In this document: in pieces, positions 55,128-64,000 of the stretch
Position numbering within the stretch: the stretch's first letter is position 1
Layout of the letters: the number at the start of each line of letters is the position of its first letter
Source: Auanema rhodensis
Taxonomy: Eukaryota > Nematoda > Chromadorea > Rhabditida > Rhabditidae
Assembly (NCBI GenBank): GCA_964057225.1
Contig: OZ059895.1
Coordinates: 21,276,688-21,340,687, forward strand
Length of the DNA stretch: 64,000 nt
Direction of reading: 5' to 3'
Translations under genes and position numbers: made by a program
The notes under the pieces: model-generated
The model's database searches: none
Told to the model about the DNA's origin: nothing
What the model saw: the letters and a program-made list of their open reading frames with translations, nothing else

Positions 55128-55150
55128 TTTTGATAATTTAATTTTTGTAT
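55121..55150. other. SatA/SatB junction
   Basis: SatA ends in ttagatt (55121-55127). Then ttttgataattta (55128-55140) leads into the SatB motif atttttgtattgag at 55141. Ordinary SatB copies read cgatcataactaatttttg here, so about 13 bases look like a degraded or joined form of that segment. There is no intervening unique DNA, target-site duplication or mobile element. SatB starts essentially at the monomer phase used here, with the first near-full copy at about 55131. Confidence 0.85.
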
Positions 55151-56184
55151 TGAGGGTTTCTAATGTAGTATAGTGCATTCGATGCGGATTTTTAAGCTGC
55201 GTCGATCTGTGTTATCAGATTTGCGCTAGCTTAAAAATGCACCGAGATATCAACTGATATAAGTTCACACTTATATCCTCGATTTTCACCCTAAAGAATT
55301 AATTTTTCCGTTGAATAACAATGTCCATCGTTTTTGCCTTGAAAAAAGGAATCTAAAAACATCTACTTTTTGCTAAATTATTTTGAAATTTTTCGAAAAA
55401 ATTTTTGTCAAAATGTTTTTGGAAGCAATGTTGAGTGTACATGGAAACTCAACATACACTAATGCATCATTTTTCAAACGATCATAACTAATTTTTGTAT
55501 TGAGCGTTTCTCAATGTTGTATAGTGCATTCGATGCGGATTTTTAAGCTGCGTCGATCTGTGTTATCAGATTTGCGCTAGCTTAAAAATGCACCGAGATA
55601 TCAACTGATATAAGTTCACACTTATATCCTCGATTTTCACCCTAAAGAATTAATTTTTTCGTTGAATAACAATGTCCATCGTTTTTGCCTTGAAAAAAGG
55701 AATCTAAAAACATCTACTTTTTGCTAAATTATTTTGAAATTTTTCGAAAAAATTTTTGTCAAAATGTTTTTGGAAGCAATGTTAGAGTGTACATGGAAAC
55801 TCAACATACACTAATGCATCATTTTTCAAACGATCATAACTAATTTTTGTATTGAGCGTTTCTCAATGTTGTATAGTGCATTCGATGCGGATTTTTAAGC
55901 TGCGTCGATCTGTGTTATCAGATTTGCGCTAGCTTAAAAATGCACCGAGATATCAACTGATATAAGTTCACACTTATATCCTCGATTTTCACCCTAAAGA
56001 ATTAATTTTTTCGTTGAATAACAATGTCCATCGTTTTTGCCTTGAAAAAAGGAATCTAAAAACATCTACTTTTTGCTAAATTATTTTGAAATTTTTCGAA
56101 AAAATTTTTGTCAAAATGTTTTTGGAAGCAATGTTAGAGTGTACATGGAAACTCAACATACACTAATGCATCATTTTTCAAACG
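55131..56184 (+). repeat. SatB junction-proximal subfamily (first three monomers)
   Basis: These three copies share ccctaaagaatt, aacaatgtccatcg, cgtttttgcc and aaaaaaggaatctaaaaac. Interior copies mostly have ccctgaagaatt and cgtctttgcc. Copies two and three also share gttagagtg, a one-base insertion making them 352 bp. The first copy has extra changes near the junction (gagggtttctaatg instead of gagcgtttctcaatg). Confidence 0.85.
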
Positions 56185-58699
56185 ATCATAACTAATTTTT
56201 GTTTTGAGCGTTTCTCAATGTAGTATAGTGCATTCGATGCGGATTTTTAAGCTGCGTCGATCTGTGTTATCAGATTTGCGCTAGCTTAAAAATGCACCGA
56301 GATATCAACTGATATAAGTTCACACTTATATCCTCGATTTTCACCCTGAAGAATTAATTTTTTCGTTGAATAACATTGTCCATCGTCTTTGCCTTGAAAA
56401 AAAAAATCTGAAAACATCTACTTTTTGCTAAATTATTTTGAAATTTTTGGAAAAAATTTTTGTCAAAATGTTTTTGGAAGCAATGTTGAGTGTACATGGA
56501 AACTCAACATACACTAATGCATCATTTTTCAAACGATCATAACTAATTTTTGTATTGAGCGTTTCTCAATGTTGTATAGTGCATTCGATGCGGATTTTTA
56601 AGCTGCGTCGATCTGTGTTATCAGATTTGCGCTAGCTTAAAAATGCACCGAGATATCAACTGATATAAGTTCACACTTATATCCTCGATTTTCACCCTGA
56701 AGAATTAATTTTTTCGTTGAATAACATTGTCCATCGTCTTTGCCTTGAAAAAAAAATCTGAAAACATCTACTTTTTGCTAAATTATTTTGAAATTTTTCG
56801 AAAAAATTTTTGTCAAAATGTTTTTGGAAGCAATGTTGAGTGTACATGGAAACTCAACATACACTAATGCATCATTTTTCAAACAATCATAACTAATTTT
56901 TGTATTGAGCGTTTCTCAATGTAGTATAGTGCATTCGATGCGGATTTTTAAGCTGCGTCGATCTGTGTTATCAGATTTGCGCTAGCTTAAAAATGCACCG
57001 AGATATCAACTGATATAAGTTCACACTTATATCCTCGATTTTCACCCTGAAGAATTAATTTTTTCGTTGAATAACCTTGTCCATCGTCTTTGCCTTGAAA
57101 AACAAAATCTGAAAACATCTACTTTTTGCTAAATTATTTTGAAATTTTTCGAAAAAATTTTTGTCAAAATGTTTTTGGAAGCAATGTTGAGTGTACATGG
57201 AAACTCAACATACACTAATGCATCATTTTTCAAACGATCATAACTAATTTTTGTATTGAGCGTTTCTCAATGTAGTATAGTGCATTCGATGCGAATTTTT
57301 AAGCTGCGTCGATCTGTGTTATCAGATTTGCGCTAGCTTGAAAATGCACCGAGATATCAACTGATATAAGTTCACACTTATATCCTCGATTTTCACCCTG
57401 AAGAATTAATTTTTTCGTTGAATAACATTGTCCATCGTCTTTGCCTTGAAAAAAGGAATCTAAAAACATCTACTTTTTGCTAAATTTTTTTGAAATTTTT
57501 CGAAAAAATTTTTGTCAAAATGTTTTTGGAAGCAATGTTGAGTGTACATGGAAACTCAACATACACTAATGCATCATTTTTCAAACGATCATAACTAATT
57601 TTTGTATTAAGCGTTTCTCAATGTAGTATAGTGCATTCGATGCGAATTTTTAAGCTGCGTCGATCTGTGTTATCAGATTTGCGCTAGCTTGAAAATGCAC
57701 CGAGATATCAACTGATATAAGTTCACACTTATATCCTCGATTTTCACCCTGAAGAATTAATTTTTTCGTTGAATAACCTTGTCCATCGTCTTTGCCTTGA
57801 AAAACAAAATCTGAAAACATCTACTTTTTGCTAAATTATTTTGAAATTTTTCGAAAAAATTTTTGTCAAAATGTTTTTGGAAGCAATGTTGAGTGTACAT
57901 GGAAACTCAACATACACTAATGCATCATTTTGCAAACGATCATAACTAATTTCTGTATTGAGCGTTTCTCAATGTAGTATAGTGCATTCGATGCGGATTT
58001 TTAAGCTGCGTCGATCTGTGTTTTCAGATTTGCGCTAGCTTAAAAATGCACCGAGATATCAACTTATATAAGTTCACACTTACATCCTCGATTTTCACCC
58101 TGAAGAATTAATTTTTCCGTTGAATAACATTGTCCATCGTCTTTGCCTTGAAAAAAAAAATCTGAAAACATCTACTTTTTGCTAAATTATTTTGAAATTT
58201 TTCGAAAAAATTTTTGTCAAAATGTTTTTGGAAGCAATGTTGAGTGTACATGGAAACTCAACATACACTAATGCATCATTTTTCAAACGATCATAACTAA
58301 TTTTTGTATTGAGCGTTTCTCAATGTAGTATAGTGCATTCGATGCGGATTTTTAAGCTGCGTCGATCTGTGTTATCAGATTTGCGCTAGCTTAAAAATGC
58401 ACCGAGATATCAACTGATATAAGTTCACACTTATATCCTCGATTTTCACCCTGAAGAATTAATTTTTTCGTTGAATAACAATGTCCATCGTCTTTGTCTT
58501 GAAAAAAGGAATCTAAAAACATATACTTTTTGCTAAATTATTTTGAAATTTTTCGAAAAAAGTTTTGTCAAAATGTTTTTGGAAGCAATGTTGAGTGTAC
58601 ATGGAAACTCAACATACACTAATGCATCATTTTTCAAACGATCATAACTAATTTTTGTATTGAGCGTTTCTCAATGTAGTATAGTGCATTCGATGCGGA

Positions 58700-58748
58700 T
58701 TTTTAAGCTGCGTCGATCTGTGTTATCAGATTTGCGCTAGCTTAAAAA
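58700..58748. repeat. SatB dyad 1: nested 49-bp inverted repeat
   Basis: Outer arms tttttaagct and agcttaaaaa are perfect 10-bp reverse complements. Inside lies a second pair, atctg/cagat, around the 6-base loop tgttat, with spacers of 6 and 7 bases. The pattern is nearly symmetric about its centre and occurs in essentially every SatB monomer (for example 55189-55237). Some copies have agcttgaaaa on the right arm, which costs one pair. Confidence 0.85.
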
Positions 58749-58766
58749 TGCACCGAGATATCAACT

Positions 58767-58788
58767 GATATAAGTTCACACTTATATC
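58767..58788. repeat. SatB dyad 2: gatataag/cttatatc hairpin
   Basis: Perfect 8-bp arms around the 6-base loop ttcaca, present in most monomers. In the copies near 58060 and 59820 the arms change to tatataag and cttacatc. This weakens the hairpin but creates the 12-bp palindrome acttatataagt. Confidence 0.85.
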
Positions 58789-58891
58789 CTCGATTTTCAC
58801 CCTGAAGAATTAATTTTTTCGTTGAATAACCTTGTCCATCGTCTTTGCCTTGAAAAAAAAAATCTGAAAACATCTACTTTTTGCTAAATTA

Positions 58892-58924
58892 TTTTGAAAT
58901 TTTTCGAAAAAATTTTTGTCAAAA
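58892..58924. repeat. SatB dyad 3: tttttcgaaaaa palindrome in an A/T-tract
   Basis: A perfect 12-bp palindrome (58900-58911) centred on CG, flanked by the weaker outer pair ttttga/tcaaaa. Alternating T- and A-tracts of this kind are typically stiff or bent and affect nucleosome placement. The copy near 56450 has ttttggaaaa, which breaks the palindrome. Confidence 0.75.
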
Positions 58925-58938
58925 TGTTTTTGGAAGCA

Positions 58939-58971
58939 ATGTTGAGTGTACATGGAAACTCAACATACACT
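58939..58971. repeat. SatB dyad 4: two mutually exclusive hairpins
   Basis: Arms atgttgag (58939-58946) and ctcaacat (58959-58966) form a perfect 8-bp stem with a 12-base loop. The overlapping pair agtgta (58945-58950) and tacact (58966-58971) forms an alternative 6-bp stem. Two early copies with gttagagtg have the first stem interrupted. Confidence 0.75.
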
Positions 58972-60043
58972 AATGCATCATTTTTCAAACGATCATAACT
59001 AGTTTTTGTATTGAGCGTTTCTCAATGTAGTATAGTGCATTCGATGCGGATTTTTAAGCTGCGTCGATCTGTGTTATCAGATTTGCGCTAGCTTAAAAAT
59101 GCACCGAGATATCAACTGATATAAGTTCACACTTATATCCTCGATTTTCACCCTGAAGAATTAATTTTTTCGTTGAATAACAATGTCCATCGTCTTTGTC
59201 TTGAAAAAAGGAATCTAAAAACATATACTTTTTGCTAAATTATTTTGAAATTTTTCGAAAAAAGTTTTGTCAAAATGTTTTTGGAAGCAATGTTGAGTGT
59301 ACATGGAAACTCAACATACACTAATGCATCATTTTTCAAACGATCATAACTAATTTTTCTATAAAGCGTTTCTCAATGTAGTATAGTGCATTCGATGCGG
59401 ATTTTTAAGCTGCGTCGATCTGTGTTTTCAGATTTGCGCTAGCTTAAAAATGCACCGAGATATCAACTGATATAAGTTCACACTTACATCCTCGATTTTC
59501 ACCCTGAAGAATTAATTTTTCCGTTGAATAACATTGTCCATCGTCTTTGCCTTGAAAAAAAAATCTGAAAACATCTACTTTTTGCTAAATTATTTTGAAA
59601 TTTTTCGAAAAAATTTTTGTCAAAATGTTTTTGGAAGCAATGTTGAGTGTACATGGAAACTCAACATACACTAATGCATCATTTTGCAAACGATCATAAC
59701 TAATTTCTGTATTGAGCGTTTCTCAATGTAGTATAGTGCATTCGATGCGGATTTTTAAGCTGCGTCGATCTGTGTTTTCAGATTTGCGCTAGCTTAAAAA
59801 TGCACCGAGATATCAACTTATATAAGTTCACACTTACATCCTCGATTTTCACCCTGAAGAATTAATTTTTCCGTTGAATAACATTGTCCATCGTCTTTGC
59901 CTTGAAAAAAAAAATCTGAAAACATCTACTTTTTGCTAAATTATTTTGAAATTTTTCGAAAAAAGTTTTGTCAAAATGTTTTTGGAAGCAATGTTGAGTG
60001 TACATGGAAACTCAACATACACTAATGCATCATTTTTCAAACG

Positions 60044-61798
60044 ATCATAACTAATTTTTGTATTGAGCGTTTCTCAATGTAGTATAGTGCATTCGATGCG
60101 GATTTTTAAGCTGCGTCGATCTGTGTTATCAGATTTGCGCTAGCTTAAAAATGCACCGAGATATCAACTGATATAAGTTCACACTTATATCCTCGATTTT
60201 CACCCTGAAGAATTAATTTTTTCGTTGAATAACCTTGTCCATCGTCTTTGCCTTGAAAAAAAAAATCTGAAAACATCTACTTTTTGCTAAATTATTTTGA
60301 AATTTTTCGAAAAAATTTTTGTCAAAATGTTTTTGGAAGCAATGTTGAGTGTACATGGAAACTCAACATACACTAATGCATCATTTTTCAAACGATCATA
60401 ACTAATTTTTGTATTGAGCGTTTCTCAATGTAGTATAGTGCATTCGATGCGGATTTTTAAGCTGCGTCGATCTGTGTTATCAGATTTGCGCTAGCTTAAA
60501 AATGCACCGAGATATCAACTGATATAAGTTCACACTTATATCCTCGATTTTCACCCTGAAGAATTAATTTTTTCGTTGAATAACAATGTCCATCGTCTTT
60601 GTCTTGAAAAAAGGAATCTAAAAACATATACTTTTTGCTAAATTATTTTGAAATTTTTCGAAAAAAGTTTTGTCAAAATGTTTTTGGAAGCAATGTTGAG
60701 TGTACATGGAAACTCAACATACACTAATGCATCATTTTTCAAACGATCATAACTAATTTTTGTATTGAGCGTTTCTCAATGTAGTATAGTGCATTCGATG
60801 CGGATTTTTAAGCTGCGTCGATCTGTGTTATCAGATTTGCGCTAGCTTAAAAATGCACCGAGATATCAACTGATATAAGTTCACACTTATATCCTCGATT
60901 TTCACCCTGAAGAATTAATTTTTTCGTTGAATAACCTTGTCCATCGTCTTTGCCTTGAAAAAAAAAATCTGAAAACATCTACTTTTTGCTAAATTATTTT
61001 GAAATTTTTCGAAAAAATTTTTGTCAAAATGTTTTTGGAAGCAATGTTGAGTGTACATGGAAACTCAACATACACTAATGCATCATTTTTCAAACGATCA
61101 TAACTAATTTTTGTATTGAGCGTTTCTCAATGTAGTATAGTGCATTCGATGCGGATTTTTAAGCTGCGTCGATCTGTGTTATCAGATTTGCGCTAGCTTA
61201 AAAATGCACCGAGATATCAACTGATATAAGTTCACACTTATATCCTCGATTTTCACCCTGAAGAATTAATTTTTTCGTTGAATAACAATGTCCATCGTCT
61301 TTGTCTTGAAAAAAGGAATCTAAAAACATATACTTTTTGCTAAATTATTTTGAAATTTTTCGAAAAAAGTTTTGTCAAAATGTTTTTGGAAGCAATGTTG
61401 AGTGTACATGGAAACTCAACATACACTAATGCATCATTTTTCAAACGATCATAACTAATTTTTGTATTGAGCGTTTCTCAATGTAGTATAGTGCATTCGA
61501 TGCGGATTTTTAAGCTGCGTCGATCTGTGTTATCAGATTTGCGCTAGCTTAAAAATGCACCGAGATATCAACTGATATAAGTTCACACTTATATCCTCGA
61601 TTTTCACCCTGAAGAATTAATTTTTTCGTTGAATAACCTTGTCCATCGTCTTTGCCTTGAAAAAAAAAATCTGAAAACATCTACTTTTTGCTAAATTATT
61701 TTGAAATTTTTCGAAAAAATTTTTGTCAAAATGTTTTTGGAAGCAATGTTGAGTGTACATGGAAACTCAACATACACTAATGCATCATTTTTCAAACG
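60044..61798 (+). repeat. SatB dimeric (702-bp) pattern, second set
   Basis: The same two types alternate again as type 2, 1, 2, 1, 2. The acatatac marker sits at 60624 and 61326, 702 bp apart, and 1403 bp after the first set. About two other monomers (59343-60043), carrying ctgtgttttcag and cttacatcc, separate the two sets. Confidence 0.8.
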
Positions 61799-64000
61799 AT
61801 CATAACTAATTTTTGTATTGAGCGTTTCTCAATGTAGTATAGTGCATTCGATGCGAATTTTTAAGCTGCGTCGATCTGTGTTATCAGATTTGCGCTAGCT
61901 TGAAAATGCACCGAGATATCAACTGATATAAGTTCACACTTATATCCTCGATTTTCACCCTGAAGAATTAATTTTTTCGTTGAATAACATTGTCCATCGT
62001 CTTTGCCTTGAAAAAAGGAATCTAAAAACATCTACTTTTTGCTAAATTTTTTTGAAATTTTTCGAAAAAATTTTTGTCAAAATGTTTTTGGAAGCAATGT
62101 TGAGTGTACATGGAAACTCAACATACACTAATGCATCATTTTTCAAACGATCATAACTAATTTTTGTATTGAGCGTTTCTCAATGTAGAATAGTGCATTC
62201 GATGCGGATTTTTAAGCTGCGTCGATCTGTATTATCAGATTTGCGCTAGCTTAAAAATGCACCGAGATATCAACTGATATAAGTTCACACTTATATCCTC
62301 GATTTTCACCCTGAAGAATTAATTTTTTCGTTGAATAACATTGTCCATCGTCTTTGCCTTGAAGAAAGAATCTGAAAACATCTACTTTTTGCTAAATTAT
62401 TTTGAAATTTTTCGAAAAAAGTTTTGTCAAAATGTTTTTGGAAGCAATGTTGAGTGTACATGGAAACTCAACATACACTAATGCATCATTTTTCAAACGA
62501 TCATAACTAATTTTTGTATTGAGCGTTTCTCAATGTAGTATAGTGCATTCGATGCGGATTTTTAAGCTGCGTCGATCTGTGTTATCAGATTTGCGCTAGC
62601 TTAAAAATGCACCGAGATATCAACTGATATAAGTTCACACTTATATCCTCGATTTTCACCCTGAAGAATTAATTTTTTCGTTGAATAACCTTGTCCATCG
62701 TCTTTGCCTTGAAAAAAAAAATCTGAAAACATCTACTTTTTGCTAAATTATTTTGAAATTTTTCGAAAAAATTTTTGTCAAAATGTTTTTGGAAGCAATG
62801 TTGAGTGTACATGGAAACTCAACATACACTAATGCATCATTTTTCAAACGATCATAACTAATTTTTGTATTAATCGTTTCTCAATGTAGTATAGTGCATT
62901 CGATGCGGATTTTTAAGCTGCGTCGATCTGTATTATCAGATTTGCGCTAGCTTAAAAATGCACCGAGATATCAACTGATATAAGTTCACACTTATATCCT
63001 CGATTTTCACCCTGAAGAATTAATTTTTTCGTTGAATAACATTGTCCATCGTCTTTGCCTTGAAGAAAGAATCTGAAAACATCTACTTTTTGCTAAATTA
63101 TTTTGAAATTTTTCGAAAAAATTTTTGTCAAAATGTTTTTGGAAGCAATGTTGAGTGTACATGGAAACTCAACATACACTAATGCATCATTTTTCAAACG
63201 ATCATAACTAATTTTTGTATTGAGCGTTTCTCAATGTAGTATAGTGCATTCGATGCGAATTTTTAAGCTGCGTCGATCTGTGTTATCAGATTTGCGCTAG
63301 CTTGAAAATGCACCGAGATATCAACTGATATAAGTTCACACTTATATCCTCGATTTTCACCCTGAAGAATTAATTTTTTCGTTGAATAACATTGTCCATC
63401 GTCTTTGCCTTGAAAAAAGGAATCTAAAAACATCTACTTTTTGCTAAATTTTTTTGAAATTTTTCGAAAAAATTTTTGTCAAAATGTTTTTGGAAGCAAT
63501 GTTGAGTGTACATGGAAACTCAACATACACTAATGCATCATTTTTCAAACGATCATAACTAATTTTTGTATTGAGCGTTTCTCAATGTAGAATAGTGCAT
63601 TCGATGCGGATTTTTAAGCTGCGTCGATCTGTATTATCAGATTTGCGCTAGCTTAAAAATGCACCGAGATATCAACTGATATAAGTTCACACTTATATCC
63701 TCGATTTTCACCCTGAAGAATTAATTTTTTCGTTGAATAACATTGTCCATCGTCTTTGCCTTGAAGAAAGAATCTGAAAACATCTACTTTTTGCTAAATT
63801 ATTTTGAAATTTTTCGAAAAAAGTTTTGTCAAAATGTTTTTGGAAGCAATGTTGAGTGTACATGGAAACTCAACATACACTAATGCATCATTTTTCAAAC
63901 GATCATAACTAATTTTTGTATTGAGCGTTTCTCAATGTAGTATAGTGCATTCGATGCGGATTTTTAAGCTGCGTCGATCTGTGTTATCAGATTTGCGCTA
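61799..64000 (+). repeat. SatB tetrameric (about 1402-bp) pattern at the right end
   Basis: A monomer with gcgaattttt, gcttgaaaatg and ctaaatttttttg is followed by one with gtagaatag, ctgtattatcag and gaagaaagaatctg. The pair recurs about 1402 bp later (gtagaatag at 62185 and 63587). gaagaaagaatctg also appears in the intervening copy near 63062. The second unit is cut by the window edge. Confidence 0.75.

Larger units (their letters stand above)
58290..59342 (+). repeat. SatB dimeric (702-bp) pattern, first set
   Basis: Monomers alternate between two types. Type 1 has cgtctttgtcttg, ggaatctaaaaacatatac and cgaaaaaagttttg. Type 2 has aataaccttgtcc, a long A-run with atctgaaaacatctac, and cgaaaaaatttttg. 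The acatatac marker lies at 58519 and 59221, 702 bp apart. The order here is type 1, type 2, type 1. Confidence 0.8.
55128..64000 (+). repeat. SatB: 351-bp tandem satellite array, about 25 complete monomers
   Basis: Head-to-tail array of a 351-bp unit (111 G+C, 31.6%). The motif atcataac (with variant aatcataac at 56885) marks starts at 55481, 55833, 56185, 56536, 56886, 57237 and so on to 63902. Intervals are 350, 351 or 352 bp. The first copy, from about 55131, is nearly complete and the last is a 99-bp fragment cut by the window edge. Length differences come from the A-tract after gtcttgccttg-like sequence near monomer position 210 and from a one-base insertion in two early copies. All copies have the same orientation. 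The sequence is unrelated to SatA apart from short shared words such as agtgtaca and aatttttgt. Family not recognised. Confidence 0.97.

Noticed and set aside
55128-55140. Target-site duplication or transposon end at the junction
   Set aside because: No terminal inverted repeat or duplicated flank is visible. The bases fit a degraded SatB segment better.
57065-57085. Possible CENP-B box in SatB (ttcgttgaataac)
   Set aside because: The 5' half resembles the box (TTCGTTG, then A), but the required CGGG half is absent in every copy, so it fails the core pattern.
57237-63551. Compensatory change in SatB dyad 1 (gcgaattttt together with gcttgaaaatg)
   Set aside because: The two substitutions travel together but do not pair with each other: the left one lies outside the stem. 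It is a linked haplotype, not covariation.
55128-64000. SatB as a relative of the Drosophila 1.688 (359-bp) satellite
   Set aside because: Similar length and A/T-tract flavour only. I cannot align the two from memory over any convincing stretch, and the CpG variation in the adjoining array argues against a fly-like genome.
1-64000. tRNA, rRNA or polymerase III promoter elements within monomers
   Set aside because: No cloverleaf, rRNA-like segment, or A box plus B box at proper spacing was seen in either unit.

Overview
The window contains only satellite DNA. It holds two unrelated tandem arrays in direct contact, both running head-to-tail in one orientation, with no gene, RNA gene, transposable element or unique sequence that I can support. 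I call them SatA (1-55127, monomer 176 bp, consensus about 32% GC) and SatB (55128-64000, monomer 351 bp, about 32% GC). These are working names; I do not recognise either family. The sequence is eukaryotic heterochromatin, most likely centromeric or pericentromeric, or a subtelomeric satellite block. I cannot name the clade. Most of the recurrent variable sites in SatA are CpG/TpG/CpA alternatives, which suggests a genome that methylates cytosine (plant or vertebrate rather than a fly-like insect). That is inference.

SatA: taking the phase from the motif tatgtaact, the window starts exactly at a monomer start. The next 313 monomers end at 55073, followed by a 54-bp truncated monomer at the junction. 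313 x 176 is 55088, so the array is 15 bp short, and I can account for this with 15 separate one-base deletions. Monomers fall into a handful of variant types: acttgctt/aaggg/ggtggatgg; cactcgg/gaaatatgaag; cgtcaaag; cctcatg/cgaattttt; gatagagag with a one-base deletion; and catttcc/caatatttta. They are arranged in irregular higher-order repeats. Private mutations recurring at exact multiples of 176 bp reveal block duplications of 5 monomers (880 bp), 6, 7, 13 (2287 bp), 18 (3168 bp) and a 6/8/11-monomer series near the right end.

SatB: about 25 complete monomers plus a 99-bp end fragment. Monomers are 350-352 bp; the differences come mainly from a poly-A tract and a one-base insertion in two copies near the junction. 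Each monomer carries several dyad symmetries able to form hairpins or cruciforms. Inner copies show dimeric (702 bp) and tetrameric (1402 bp) organisation, while the three copies nearest the junction form their own subfamily.

Nothing here works as a gene. The interest lies in how the arrays evolve (unequal crossover, conversion, local homogenisation), in the abrupt SatA/SatB boundary, in the near 1:2 monomer length ratio, and in the density of palindromes and ACGT-core motifs. All higher-order statements come from reading the sequence by eye; a full self-alignment would refine the block edges. Very recent exact duplications could also be assembly artefacts.
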